Below, piece by piece: positions 33,400-42,222 of a stretch of 64,000 bases of DNA. The notes beneath the pieces were generated by a model. That model was not told the origin of the DNA. It ran no database searches and was given only the letters and a program-made list of their open reading frames with translations. Every line of letters starts with the position of its first letter. Position 1 is the stretch's first letter. A program made the translations under genes and the position numbers. This DNA comes from Lentzea guizhouensis (lineage in GTDB: Bacteria; Actinomycetota; Actinomycetes; Mycobacteriales; Pseudonocardiaceae), in assembly GCF_001701025.1 (NCBI RefSeq), contig NZ_CP016793.1:5704001-5768000 (forward strand), read 5' to 3'.

Positions 33400-34464
33400 A
33401 TGCGTGTCACGATCGCTGAGGTCGCCCAACGCGCCCAGGTGTCCAAGGCGACCGTGTCACGTGTGCTGAACGGCAAACCCGACGTCGACGCCAGCACCGC
33501 GCAGCGCGTCCGCAAGGTCATCGACGAGATCGGCTACGTGCCCAGCGCTCGAGCGGTCGGACTGGCGCGGGGCCGCACCCGCACCGTCGGCATGCTCGCG
33601 CCGTCGCTGACCTGGCCGTGGATGGGCGAGGTGCTGCAGGGCATCGTCGACACCCTCGAGGCCGACGGCTACGGGCTGCTGCTCTACACGATCAACCGCG
33701 GGCCGGAGTCGCTGAACCAGTTCGCGAACCACGTGTCCGCCAACGCCTTCGACGGCCTGCTCGTGGTCGAGCCCCCGGACACCCTGCACTACATCTCCAC
33801 GCTCTACCGGGCGGGCCTGCCGGTCGTCATGATCGACGACCGCGGCTCGCACCCGGAGTTCCCCTCGGTGACGACGACGAACCGGCAGGGAGGCGCGGAT
33901 GTCGCACGGCATCTCGTCGCGGCCGGCCGCCGCAGGTTCGCCGTCGTCACCGGACCCCCGCACTTCGGGTGCACTCAGGCGAGGCTGGACGGGTTCCGGC
34001 TCGCTTTGGCGGAAGCGGGCCTGACGCTGCACCCGGACCTCATCGTCGACGGCGACTTCACCACCGAGGGCGGCGAGGTCGCCGTCGACAAGCTCATCGC
34101 GAGCGGCATCCCGTTCGACGCGATCTTCGCGCACAACGACCTCTCGGCGGTCGGCGTGCTGCGGGCGTTGCGCGAGGCGGGCAGGACGGTGCCGGACGAC
34201 GTGGCCGTGGTCGGCTTCGACGACGTCCCGGTGGCAGGTCACACCGAACCCAGGCTGACGACGATCCGCCAGCCCGGCCAGGAGATGGGCGGCGCGGATG
34301 CTGCTCTCCACGCTCGAAGGACAGCCGATGCCCGACCACCCGCTGGTGCTGCCGACTTCGTTGATCGTGCGCGAATCCGCGCCTTAAAGAAGCACGCGAA
34401 CACAAATCCGAATACCGAAACCACCGGTCACCGCACGCGGCCGGTGTCTTCGGCCTGCCTGTGA
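33400..34464 (+). CDS. LacI-family regulator of the beta-glucoside locus, frameshifted C-terminus
   Basis: The headpiece (TIAEVAQRAQVSKATVSRVLNGKP, 4-27) and sensor domain (VGMLAPSLTWPWMGEVLQG, then IFAHNDLSAVGVL and VAVVGFDDVPVAGHTEPRLTTIRQPGQEMG) are normal up to about residue 300. After that, the frame reads nonfamily sequence to 34464. The frame that starts at ATG 34298 gives the expected ending (MLLSTLEGQPMPDHPLVLP, then TSLIVRESA) and stops at 34387. A net +1 shift between about 34290 and 34298 therefore replaces the last 30 residues by 56 unrelated ones. Missing the closing strand could weaken ligand response or stability. It is the first gene before the Opp-type importer. Confidence 0.82.
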   Translation: MRVTIAEVAQRAQVSKATVSRVLNGKPDVDASTAQRVRKVIDEIGYVPSARAVGLARGRTRTVGMLAPSLTWPWMGEVLQGIVDTLEADGYGLLLYTINRGPESLNQFANHVSANAFDGLLVVEPPDTLHYISTLYRAGLPVVMIDDRGSHPEFPSVTTTNRQGGADVARHLVAAGRRRFAVVTGPPHFGCTQARLDGFRLALAEAGLTLHPDLIVDGDFTTEGGEVAVDKLIASGIPFDAIFAHNDLSAVGVLRALREAGRTVPDDVAVVGFDDVPVAGHTEPRLTTIRQPGQEMGGADAALHARRTADARPPAGAADFVDRARIRALKKHANTNPNTETTGHRTRPVSSACL

Positions 34465-34476
34465 GAGAGCGCTCTC
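34465..34476. promoter_or_regulatory. Operator palindrome upstream of the importer operon
   Basis: GAGAGCGCTCTC is a perfect 12-bp palindrome with the GAGCGCTC core of CebR-type operators. It lies 26 bp before the substrate-binding protein start and directly after the frameshifted lacI stop. Identical copies occur at 48898-48909 and 49031-49042, in the glucanase region. Confidence 0.75.
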
Positions 34477-34502
34477 ACATCACTCGTATCGGGAGAGTCC
34501 CC

Positions 34503-36146
34503 ATGCGCAGAACAGTCATCGTCGCGCTAGCACTGGCGCTCGCGGCGGCCGGGTGTTCGTCAGGTGGCAGCACCACCAAGGCGTCCGGAGTACTGACGGT
34601 GGGCATGCCCAACGGGCCGCTGACCGAGAACCACAACCCGTTCCTGCCCACGTCGGCGGCGGGGTCGCTCGGCTACCGCTACCAGATCTACGAGCCGCTG
34701 GCGTTCGTGAACAACACGCGCCCGGCGCAGGAGCCCGTGCCGTGGCTCGCGACCAAGTGGGACTGGACCGACAACTACAAGAAGGTCACCTTCACGCTCA
34801 AGGAAGGCGTGAAGTGGTCTGACGGCAAGCCTTTCACGGCCGCTGACGTCGCTTTCTCGTTCGAGATCCTGAAGAAGTTCCCGGCGCTCAACAACCGCGA
34901 CTCGCTCAAGGTCGAGACCGCGACGGCGACGCCGGACGGCAAGGTCGAGGTCACGTTCGCCTCGCCGCAGTTCGTGACCCGCAACAAGGTCATCAGCGCG
35001 ATGGTCGTGCCGCAGCACATCTGGAGCACGGTCGCCGACCCGACGACCTACACCAACCCCGACCCGGTGGGCACCGGTCCGTACAAGCTGAAGTCGTTCA
35101 CCTCGCAGACCGTCACCATCGAGCGGCGCACCGAGTACTGGCAGGAACTGCCCAAGGTTCCGGAGATCCAGTACACCTCGTACAACGACAACACCGCGCA
35201 GACGACCGCTCTGGCGTCGGGTGCGAGCCAGTGGTCGTACGTCTTCATCCCGGACTACCAAAAGCTGTACATCGACAAGGACCCGAAGAACCACAAGATC
35301 TGGTTCCCGGCCGGCCTCGGCATCCACGGCCTGTGGCTGAACCAGACGGTCGCACCGTTCGACAACGCGGCGCTGCGCTCGGCGATGAGCGACGTGATCG
35401 ACCGCGAGGCGATCTTCGTCCGCGGTGAGGCGCGCCTGTTCCCGAAGCTGGAGTCGCCCACCGGCATGCCGTTGCCCGCCGGTGACTCGTTCCTCGCGCC
35501 GGAGTACAAGGACCTGCGGATGTCCGTGGACGTCGAGAAGGCCAAGCAGAAGCTGACCGGCGCTGGGTTCACGCTGGACGGCGGCGTGCTGAAGGCGCCC
35601 GGTGGCAAGCCGGTCACGATCGAGCTGACCAACCCGTCCGGCTGGTCGGACTACCTGACCGTGCTCGACATCATCAAGAGCGACCTGAAGAAGATCGGCA
35701 TCGAGGCGACCGTGCGCACGCAGACCGCGGACGCCTGGACCGCCGACTTCGCGAACGGCCAGTTCCAGGGCTCGCTGCGGTGGACGAACACCGGTGCGAC
35801 GCCGTACGAGATGTACCAGAACATCATGGATGGCGCCGAGCTCAAGCCGATGGGGCAGACCGCGGCGGTGAACTTCGGCCGCTACAACAACCCGGAGGCC
35901 ACGGCCGCGCTGGCCGAGTACGCGAACGCGACCGACGACGCGGCGCGCGCCAAGGCGTTGGGCGTGGTGCAGAAGATCATGGTGGAGCAGGTGCCGATGA
36001 TCCCGACCTCGGCCAGCCCGATCGGTGCGGAGTACAGCACGAAGAGCTGGATCGGCTGGCCGTCCGAGGAGGACCCGTACGGTCCGCCGCAGGCCACGCT
36101 GCCCAACGCCCTGCAGATCGTCATGAAGTTGAAGCCGGCCGCCTGA
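34503..36146 (+). CDS. Opp-type ABC transporter substrate-binding lipoprotein, oligosaccharide importer
   Basis: The 547-residue lipoprotein has the lipobox LAAAGC (cysteine near residue 18) and an SBP_bac_5 fold (about 30-520: [23 protein letters not shown], then [19 protein letters not shown] and [11 protein letters not shown]). SBP_bac_5 proteins usually bind peptides but a subgroup in actinobacteria and hyperthermophiles binds cellobiose or beta-glucosides. The GH1 enzyme at the operon end argues for a beta-linked disaccharide or oligosaccharide. ATG 34503 follows GGGAGAG. The stop overlaps the ATPase start (TGATG). Confidence 0.9.
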   Translation: MRRTVIVALALALAAAGCSSGGSTTKASGVLTVGMPNGPLTENHNPFLPTSAAGSLGYRYQIYEPLAFVNNTRPAQEPVPWLATKWDWTDNYKKVTFTLKEGVKWSDGKPFTAADVAFSFEILKKFPALNNRDSLKVETATATPDGKVEVTFASPQFVTRNKVISAMVVPQHIWSTVADPTTYTNPDPVGTGPYKLKSFTSQTVTIERRTEYWQELPKVPEIQYTSYNDNTAQTTALASGASQWSYVFIPDYQKLYIDKDPKNHKIWFPAGLGIHGLWLNQTVAPFDNAALRSAMSDVIDREAIFVRGEARLFPKLESPTGMPLPAGDSFLAPEYKDLRMSVDVEKAKQKLTGAGFTLDGGVLKAPGGKPVTIELTNPSGWSDYLTVLDIIKSDLKKIGIEATVRTQTADAWTADFANGQFQGSLRWTNTGATPYEMYQNIMDGAELKPMGQTAAVNFGRYNNPEATAALAEYANATDDAARAKALGVVQKIMVEQVPMIPTSASPIGAEYSTKSWIGWPSEEDPYGPPQATLPNALQIVMKLKPAA

Positions 36147-37054
36147 TGGGACCAGAAGTCGCGCTGGAAGCAAAGGGTCTGGTCAAGACCTACAAGCGCG
36201 TGCGCGCGGTGCAGGACGTCTCCTTCGTCCTGCGCCGCGGGCGCGTGACCGCCCTGGTCGGTGAGTCGGGTTCGGGCAAGTCGACGGTGGCCAAGCTGCT
36301 GGCGCGGCTCGTGGAACCCACGTCCGGCGAGATCCTGCTGGACGGCAGGAAGGTCCGGCGGGTCGGCGAGTACCGGCGTTCGGTGCAGATGGTGTTCCAG
36401 GACCCGTTCGCGTCGCTCAACCCGGTCCACACCATCCGCTACCACCTGACCCGGCCGCTGAAGATCCACAAGCGGCCGGAGACGCCGGAGGAGCTGATGG
36501 AGCGGGTGCACCTGCCCGCCGACTTCCTCTCCCGCTACCCGCACGAGCTCTCGGGTGGCCAGCGCCAGCGCGTCGCGATCGCGCGGGCGCTGGCCGCCAA
36601 CCCCGAGGTGCTGCTCGCGGACGAGCCGGTGTCCATGTTGGACGTCTCGATCCGGCTCGGCGTGCTGAACCTGTTGCTGGATTTGAAGGAACGGCTTCGG
36701 CTGGCCATCCTGTACATCACGCACGACATCGCCTCGGCGCGGTACTTCGCCGACGAGACGTTCGTGATGTACGGCGGGCAGATCGTCGAGGGCGGTGACA
36801 GCGAGACCGTCACGCAGCGGCCGGCGCACCCGTACACGCAGCTGCTGATCGAGTCGGCACCCGACCCGGACCGGGCCGTGGTGGCGCTGGACGCGCCTTC
36901 CGAAGATGTCGCCGAGGTGTCCGCGGGGTGCCAGTTCGCCGCGCGCTGCCCGAAGGTGCAGGCCCGGTGCTGGACCGACGCGCCGCCGCGGGTGGACGTC
37001 GACTCGCACGGGCACTGGGCGGCGTGCTGGTTGTACGTGGAGGCGGTGGCATGA
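36146..37054 (+). CDS. Opp-type ABC transporter ATPase, DppF-like
   Basis: The 302-residue ATPase has Walker [10 protein letters not shown] (about 39-47), signature [15 protein letters not shown] and Walker [13 protein letters not shown], plus the C-terminal oligopeptide extension with a four-cysteine motif ([16 protein letters not shown], then ACW) that binds a metal or Fe-S cluster in some relatives. It pairs with the second ATPase at 38853 to power the importer. Note VSMLD in place of the usual TSALD in the Walker B/D-loop region. The start overlaps the upstream stop and the end overlaps the permease start by four bases. Confidence 0.92.
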   Translation: MGPEVALEAKGLVKTYKRVRAVQDVSFVLRRGRVTALVGESGSGKSTVAKLLARLVEPTSGEILLDGRKVRRVGEYRRSVQMVFQDPFASLNPVHTIRYHLTRPLKIHKRPETPEELMERVHLPADFLSRYPHELSGGQRQRVAIARALAANPEVLLADEPVSMLDVSIRLGVLNLLLDLKERLRLAILYITHDIASARYFADETFVMYGGQIVEGGDSETVTQRPAHPYTQLLIESAPDPDRAVVALDAPSEDVAEVSAGCQFAARCPKVQARCWTDAPPRVDVDSHGHWAACWLYVEAVA

Positions 37055-38031
37055 CGTTCCTGTTGCGCCGTGCGGCGTTCTACCTGATCACGCTGTGGGC
37101 GGCGATCACGGTGAACTTCCTGCTGCCGCGGTTCCTGCCCGGTGACCCGGTGCAGGCGATGATCACGAAGCTCGGCGGCCGGCTGAACAGCGACGCGATG
37201 GCGTCGTTGTACATCCTGTTCGGGCTGGACGAGAAGAAGTCGCTGTGGGCGCAGTACGTCGACTACTGGGGTGCGCTGCTGCGCGGTGACCTCGGGCTGT
37301 CGTTCACGTTCTTCCCGACGCCGGTGTCGGAGATCCTGTCGCAGTCGCTGCCGTGGACGCTCGGGCTGGTCGGGGTCACGACGGTGATCGCGTTCCTGCT
37401 GGGCACGCTGGCCGGTGTGTACGCGGGCTGGAAGCGCGGGTCGTGGATGGACTCGCTGATCCCGGTGACGACGTTCCTGTCGTCGATCCCGTACTTCTGG
37501 CTCGGGCTGATCGCGATCTCGGTGTTCTCGGTGACGTTCCCGCTGCTGCCGGCCTCCGGCGGTTACGCGGCGGGCATGGTGCCGGAGTGGTCGTGGGAGT
37601 TCATCGGCAGCGTGCTGGAACACGCCGTGCTGCCGGGGATCACGATCGTGGTGTCGTCGGTGGCCGGGTGGATCCTGGGCATGCGCAACATGATGGTGAC
37701 CGTGTCGGCCGAGGACTACGTGCTGGTCGCGCGGGCGAAGGGCCTGGCGCCGCGGCGGATCATGTTCGCCTACGCGGCGCGCAACGCGATCCTGCCGTCG
37801 ATCTCGGGTTTCGCGCTGTCGCTGGGGTTCATCGTCGGTGGCGCTCTGCTGGTCGAGATGGTGTTCTCCTACCCCGGCCTGGGATACGTGCTGTTCCAGG
37901 GGATCGGTGCGAAGGACTACCCGTTGATGCAGGGCGTGTTCCTGGTGATCACGCTGGCGGTGCTGGTGGCGAACCTGCTCGCGGACATCGGGTACCTGCT
38001 GCTGGATCCGCGCACACGGCGGGAGGGCTGA
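37051..38031 (+). CDS. Opp-type ABC permease, DppB-like
   Basis: The 326-residue membrane protein has six hydrophobic segments and the binding-protein-dependent-transport EAA loop ([20 protein letters not shown], about 229-248) that contacts the ATPase. It begins with [28 protein letters not shown], the typical DppB N-terminus. It forms half of the pore with the DppC-like permease. The start ATG overlaps the preceding gene (ATGA). The end is six bases before the next start. Confidence 0.92.
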   Translation: MTFLLRRAAFYLITLWAAITVNFLLPRFLPGDPVQAMITKLGGRLNSDAMASLYILFGLDEKKSLWAQYVDYWGALLRGDLGLSFTFFPTPVSEILSQSLPWTLGLVGVTTVIAFLLGTLAGVYAGWKRGSWMDSLIPVTTFLSSIPYFWLGLIAISVFSVTFPLLPASGGYAAGMVPEWSWEFIGSVLEHAVLPGITIVVSSVAGWILGMRNMMVTVSAEDYVLVARAKGLAPRRIMFAYAARNAILPSISGFALSLGFIVGGALLVEMVFSYPGLGYVLFQGIGAKDYPLMQGVFLVITLAVLVANLLADIGYLLLDPRTRREG

Positions 38032-38037
38032 TTCCTC

Positions 38038-38856
38038 GTGAACTTCAAGACTAAGCTGGGCTTGGGGATTCTCGCCTTCTTCGCGGTGATCGCCGTGGTG
38101 GGGGAGTGGATCGCGCCGTACGACCCGTCGGAGATGGGCAACGACCTGCTGTCGCCGCCTTCCCCGTCGCACTGGTTCGGCACGACGATGACCGGGCAGG
38201 ACATCTTCTCGCAGGTGCTCGTGGGCACGCGCGGCGTGATGATCGTCGGCCTGGTCTGCGGTGTGCTCGCGACCCTGCTGTCCATCGTGGTCGGTGTGAC
38301 CGCCGGGTTCCTCGGTGGCGCGGCCGACGAGGCGTTGTCGATGCTGTCCAACATCTTCCTGGTGATCCCGGCGCTGCCGCTGATCATCATCGTGGCGTCG
38401 ATGCTGCCGTCGGCGGACACCGTGCTGATCGCGGCGGTGATCTCGTTGACCGCCTGGGCGTGGGGTGCCCGTGTGTTGCGGGCGCAGACGATGTCGTTGC
38501 GGCGCCGGGACTTCGTGGAGGCCGCGCGGGCGTCCGGTGAGCGCACGTGGCGGATCATCGTGTTCGAGATCCTGCCCAACCTGACGGCGGTGATCGCCAC
38601 GGGCTTCGTCGGCACCGTGATCTTCGCCGTGATGCTGCAGATCACGCTGTCGTTCGTCGGCGTGATCTCCCTGTCGACCTGGAACTGGGGCACGATCCTG
38701 TTCTGGGCGCAGTCGAACCAGGCGCTCGGCCTGGGCGCGTGGTGGTGGTTCGTCCCCGCCGGCCTGTGCATCGCGTTGCTGGGCACGGCGCTGGCGCTGA
38801 TCAACTTCGGGATCGACGAGTACGCGAATCCCCGGCTGCGGAAGGTGCGCGCATGA
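38038..38856 (+). CDS. Opp-type ABC permease, DppC-like
   Basis: The 272-residue protein has an N-terminal helix, a periplasmic GTTMTGQDIFSQVLVGTR loop typical of DppC and a transmembrane core with the EAA motif EAARASGERTWRIIVFEILPN. A second-half segment (LQITLSFVGVISLSTWNWGTIL) is also characteristic. It is the second pore subunit of the importer. GTG 38038 is used, six bases after the DppB-like stop. Confidence 0.9.
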   Translation: MNFKTKLGLGILAFFAVIAVVGEWIAPYDPSEMGNDLLSPPSPSHWFGTTMTGQDIFSQVLVGTRGVMIVGLVCGVLATLLSIVVGVTAGFLGGAADEALSMLSNIFLVIPALPLIIIVASMLPSADTVLIAAVISLTAWAWGARVLRAQTMSLRRRDFVEAARASGERTWRIIVFEILPNLTAVIATGFVGTVIFAVMLQITLSFVGVISLSTWNWGTILFWAQSNQALGLGAWWWFVPAGLCIALLGTALALINFGIDEYANPRLRKVRA

Positions 38857-39809
38857 GCCCGGTCCTGGAGATCCGCGACCTGTCGGTCGACTACGGTTCG
38901 TTGCGGGCGGTGCACGATGTCTCGTTGACGTTGAACGCCGGTGAGGTGCTCGGGCTCGCCGGCGAGTCGGGATCCGGCAAGTCCACTTTGGCCTATGCGG
39001 CGACCCGGCTGCTGCAGGCTCCTGGACGGGTGCCGTCGGGTTCGGTGCTGTTCAAGGGGCACGACCTGCTGTCGTTGACTGACCGGCAGCTGCAGGTGTT
39101 GCGGTGGAGCGAGATCGCGATCGTGTTCCAGGGCGCGATGAACGCGCTGAACCCGGTGATCTCGGTCGCTGCGCAGATCGATGACGTGCTGCGCGCGCAC
39201 CGGCCTGGTATGGATCGTTCGGCGCGTTCGTCTCGTGCTCGGGAGCTCCTGTCGCTCGTGGGGATCCCCGTCGACCGGCTGGGCGCTTTTCCGCACCAGT
39301 TGTCCGGCGGGATGCGGCAGCGTGTGATGATCGCGATGGCTCTTGCGCTGGAACCCGAGATCGTGATCATGGACGAGCCGACGACCGCGCTGGACGTGGT
39401 GGTGCAGCGGCAGATCCTCGGGCAGATGATGAGGTTGCGGGAGACGCTGGGCTTCTCGATCATCTTCATCACGCACGACATCTCGCTGCTGGTCGAGTTC
39501 TCCGACCGGATCGCGATCATGTACGGCGGGCGGGTGGTGGAGGAGGCGCCGGCTTCGTCGATCTACCGCTCTGCCCGGCATCCTTACTCGCACGGTCTGC
39601 TGGGCTCGTTCCCGGCGCTGCGCGGGCCGCGTCGGGAGCTGCGCGGGATTCCGGGGTCGCCGCCGGATCTTCGTTCGATGCCTTCTGGATGTCCGTTCCA
39701 CCCGCGGTGTCCTTCTGCTATGGACGTGTGCGGGTCGGAGATGCCGCGGTTGGAGCCGATCGAGGAGCGTCGCCGGGTGGCGTGCTGGTTGGAGGACGTG
39801 CGTGTCTGA
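38853..39809 (+). CDS. Opp-type ABC transporter ATPase, DppD-like
   Basis: The 318-residue ATPase has Walker [11 protein letters not shown]-loop VFQGAMNALNPV, signature LSGGMRQRVMIAMAL, Walker B IVIMDEPTTALDV and switch HDI. Like its partner it has a C-terminal cysteine-rich extension (GCPFHPRCPSAMDVCG). It overlaps the DppC-like gene by four bases and the beta-glucosidase by eight, so all six genes form one transcript. Confidence 0.92.
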   Translation: MSPVLEIRDLSVDYGSLRAVHDVSLTLNAGEVLGLAGESGSGKSTLAYAATRLLQAPGRVPSGSVLFKGHDLLSLTDRQLQVLRWSEIAIVFQGAMNALNPVISVAAQIDDVLRAHRPGMDRSARSSRARELLSLVGIPVDRLGAFPHQLSGGMRQRVMIAMALALEPEIVIMDEPTTALDVVVQRQILGQMMRLRETLGFSIIFITHDISLLVEFSDRIAIMYGGRVVEEAPASSIYRSARHPYSHGLLGSFPALRGPRRELRGIPGSPPDLRSMPSGCPFHPRCPSAMDVCGSEMPRLEPIEERRRVACWLEDVRV

Positions 39810-41136
39810 GGAAGCTTTTGATCTGCCCTCTGACTTCTACTGGGGCGTGGCGACGTCGGCGTACCAGATCGAGGGCGCGCATGACGAGGACGGCCGTACT
39901 CTGTCCATTTGGGACACTTACTGCCGTCGCCCCGGTGCTGTCGTCGGCGGCGAAACCGGCGACGTGGCCTGCGACCACTACCACCGCATGCCTTCCGACG
40001 TTGCCCTGATCGCTTCGCTGGGCGTCGACAAGTACCGCTTCTCGGTGTCGTGGCCGCGCGTCCAGCCTGGCGGCCGCGGCCCGGTGAACCTTCGTGGCAT
40101 GGACTTCTACTCGCGGCTGGTCGACAAGCTCTTGTCCGCCGGCGTCCACCCCTGGCTCACCTTGTACCACTGGGACCTGCCCCAAGAGCTGGAGGACTCT
40201 GGCGGCTGGCCTTCGCGCGACACGGCCTACCGCTTCGCCGAGTACGCGGCCCTGGTCCACGACGCCCTCGGCGACCGCGTCTCGACCTGGACCACCTTGA
40301 ACGAACCGTGGTGCTCCGCGATGCTCGGCTACGACGTGGGCCGCCACGCCCCCGGCCGCACGAACTTCGCCGAGGCCATGCGCGCGGTGCACCACCTGCT
40401 GCTGGGCCACGGCCTGGCCGCCGCCGAACTGCGCTCACGCGGCGTCTCCGACCTGGGCATCACCCTGAACATGGGCGTCTCAACCCCTGCCTCGGACGAC
40501 CCACGCGACGTGGACGCCGCCCGCCGCGCCGACGGCCTCGGCACCCGGATCTACATGGACCCGCTGGTGCACGGCCGCTATCCGTCGGACGTGCTGGCCG
40601 ACATCGCCGCCCGCGGCGCTGAGCTCCCGGTCCACGACGGCGACCTGGAGGTCATCTCGACGCCGCTGGACGTCTACGGCGTGAACTACTACTCCTCACA
40701 CGTCTTCAAGGCGACCGACGACCCGGCCGCCCCCGAGGTGGTCCCGACCGGCCGGCCCGTGACGCACATGGGCTGGGAGATCGTGCCGGAGGGCTTCACG
40801 CAACTCCTCGTGCGGCTGCACGAGGACTACGGCGTACCGATGGTGATCACCGAGAACGGCGCGGCTTTCGACGACGTCGCCGACGCCGACGGCTTCGTCG
40901 CGGACGCGGACCGCGTCGACTACTTCCGCTCGCACATCGGCGCGGTGGCCGCGGCGGTGCGGGCGGGGGCGGACGTGCGGGGGTACTTCGCGTGGTCGCT
41001 TATGGACAACTTCGAGTGGGCTTATGGGTATGACAAGCGGTTCGGGATCGTGCGGGTGGACTACGAGACGCAGCAGCGGACGTTGAAGCAGAGCGCGCTG
41101 TGGTTCCGGGATCTGATCGCTCGGACGCGAGGGTAG
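39802..41136 (+). CDS. GH1 beta-glucosidase (cytoplasmic)
   Basis: The 444-residue family 1 glycoside hydrolase has acid/base E168 in TLNEPW and nucleophile E351 in ITENG, with FYWGVATSAYQIEGA at the start and GYFAWSLMDNFEW (the aglycone-side motif) near the end. There is no signal peptide, so it hydrolyses imported beta-glucosides such as cellobiose, laminaribiose or aryl glucosides inside the cell. The GTG start overlaps the DppD-like gene by eight bases, linking uptake and hydrolysis. Length is standard for bacterial GH1. Confidence 0.94.
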   Translation: MSEEAFDLPSDFYWGVATSAYQIEGAHDEDGRTLSIWDTYCRRPGAVVGGETGDVACDHYHRMPSDVALIASLGVDKYRFSVSWPRVQPGGRGPVNLRGMDFYSRLVDKLLSAGVHPWLTLYHWDLPQELEDSGGWPSRDTAYRFAEYAALVHDALGDRVSTWTTLNEPWCSAMLGYDVGRHAPGRTNFAEAMRAVHHLLLGHGLAAAELRSRGVSDLGITLNMGVSTPASDDPRDVDAARRADGLGTRIYMDPLVHGRYPSDVLADIAARGAELPVHDGDLEVISTPLDVYGVNYYSSHVFKATDDPAAPEVVPTGRPVTHMGWEIVPEGFTQLLVRLHEDYGVPMVITENGAAFDDVADADGFVADADRVDYFRSHIGAVAAAVRAGADVRGYFAWSLMDNFEWAYGYDKRFGIVRVDYETQQRTLKQSALWFRDLIARTRG

Positions 41137-41287
41137 GGGGTTCGTCCTCCTGTGGCTTCGGCCCGGTCGTTGTGGGGGGTTCGTGGACCTGCGGTGGCCG
41201 GGCCGGTTCCATTTCCGGGCAGGCGTTGGGCCTGGCTGGCGGGTGATTGGCGTGGCGTGGCGTGCACACCCAACTCGCGCATGCTGA

Positions 41288-41720
41288 CCCCGCGTCCCCG
41301 CGTCCCCGCGTCCCCGCGTCCCCGCGTCCCCGCGAGCCCGCGCACCCGCGAGCCCGCGCACCGCGAGCCCGCGCACCCGCGAGCCGCGCACCGCGGGCCG
41401 CGCACCCGCGGCCGCGCACCCGCGAGCCTGCCCACCCGTGTGCCTGCGGGCCAGCGCACCTGCCGGCCGACCCCATCCGCGGGTCCCACATGCGCGGCCT
41501 GTCTACCCGCGGCCTGTCCACCCGCGGGCCGGCGCACTCGCGGCCTGCTCACCCGCGCGGCTCGTTCTCCCCGGCTCCGGCGTCCCGAGCGGCCTTCCTT
41601 CTCGCAGCAGCTCACTCCATCGCCTCGCACGCGGGCTCCACAACCACCTCCCCGGCTTCCGCCTCCCCGGCTTCCATCTCCCCGGCTTCCACCCATCTCC
41701 CTCCCTCCTCTCCGTCGCTC
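41288..41720. repeat. GC-rich short tandem repeats in a 1.1-kb gene-free stretch
   Basis: Within the 1086-bp gap after the beta-glucosidase, CCCCGCGT is repeated five times exactly (41288-41327), followed by one variant and then a degenerate array of GCGCACCCGCGAGCC-like units to about 41430. From about 41655, units of about 15 bp based on CTCCCCGGCTTCCATC repeat several times. The + strand is C-rich and the complement G-rich. Frames are open by composition only; I find no supported gene between 41137 and 42222. Confidence 0.8.
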
Positions 41721-42128
41721 CCTCAGCTCTCCGCGGCTTCCTCGTCTCACCGGCATCTGTCGTGCCGTCCTCCCGTGCCCACCTCCGCTCGTGATCTTTA
41801 AGTCGCCCCCCGGTCGCGTTTCCTTTTTTGGCGGGCGTACGAGACCAGGCGACCGTGACACCTAGAACAGACGTCGACGCCTGAACATCAGGACAGCGTT
41901 CATCCGATCGAGTGGCGGCCGACAGGCAGAAGCTGGGCAACAGGGGCGAGCGAAAGCCTCGAAGCGCGGTCCAGCCGGGGTCGAGGCCCGCCAGTTGAGG
42001 GCCTGAGGAACAACGCCGGGACCAGCGCGCGACCGGGACGGCACCGGTGTTGGCCTGCGGTCATGTGGTGCGCGACCGCCGATCGGACGTGACCGCTGGG
42101 CGGCGTAGATCACGTCCGAATGTACTAG

Positions 42129-42144
42129 CTAAGGCATGCCTTAG
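42129..42144. promoter_or_regulatory. Iron-box-like palindrome before the N-hydroxylase gene
   Basis: CTAAGGCATGCCTTAG is a perfect 16-bp palindrome in an AT-rich patch, 78 bp upstream of the start. It resembles the operators of the IdeR/DmdR iron repressors (TTAGGTTAGGCT-type half sites). The sequence downstream (TTAGTTAGTTTAGGGTTACTTTA) may hold further half-sites and the promoter. Confidence 0.65.
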
Positions 42145-42222
42145 TTAGTTTAGGGTTACTTTACGACGCTTCGGGTGGTCGTGCTTCGGATCGTGCTTCG
42201 GATGTGCCGAGGAAGGACCGCG

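Noticed and set aside
36535..39701. Minus-strand frames rich in Arg/His/Gln antisense to the importer operon
   Set aside because: They are antisense shadows of ABC transporter genes; the sense frames have full families.
41152..41865. Overlapping Pro/Arg/Ala-rich open frames in the GC-rich repeats
   Set aside because: Open only because of GC-rich, stop-poor sequence on both strands; no domain or ribosome site.
41861..42113. Minus-strand 83-residue frame before the siderophore hydroxylase
   Set aside because: No ribosome site, Arg/Pro-rich composition, no recognisable motif; likely chance in high-GC DNA.
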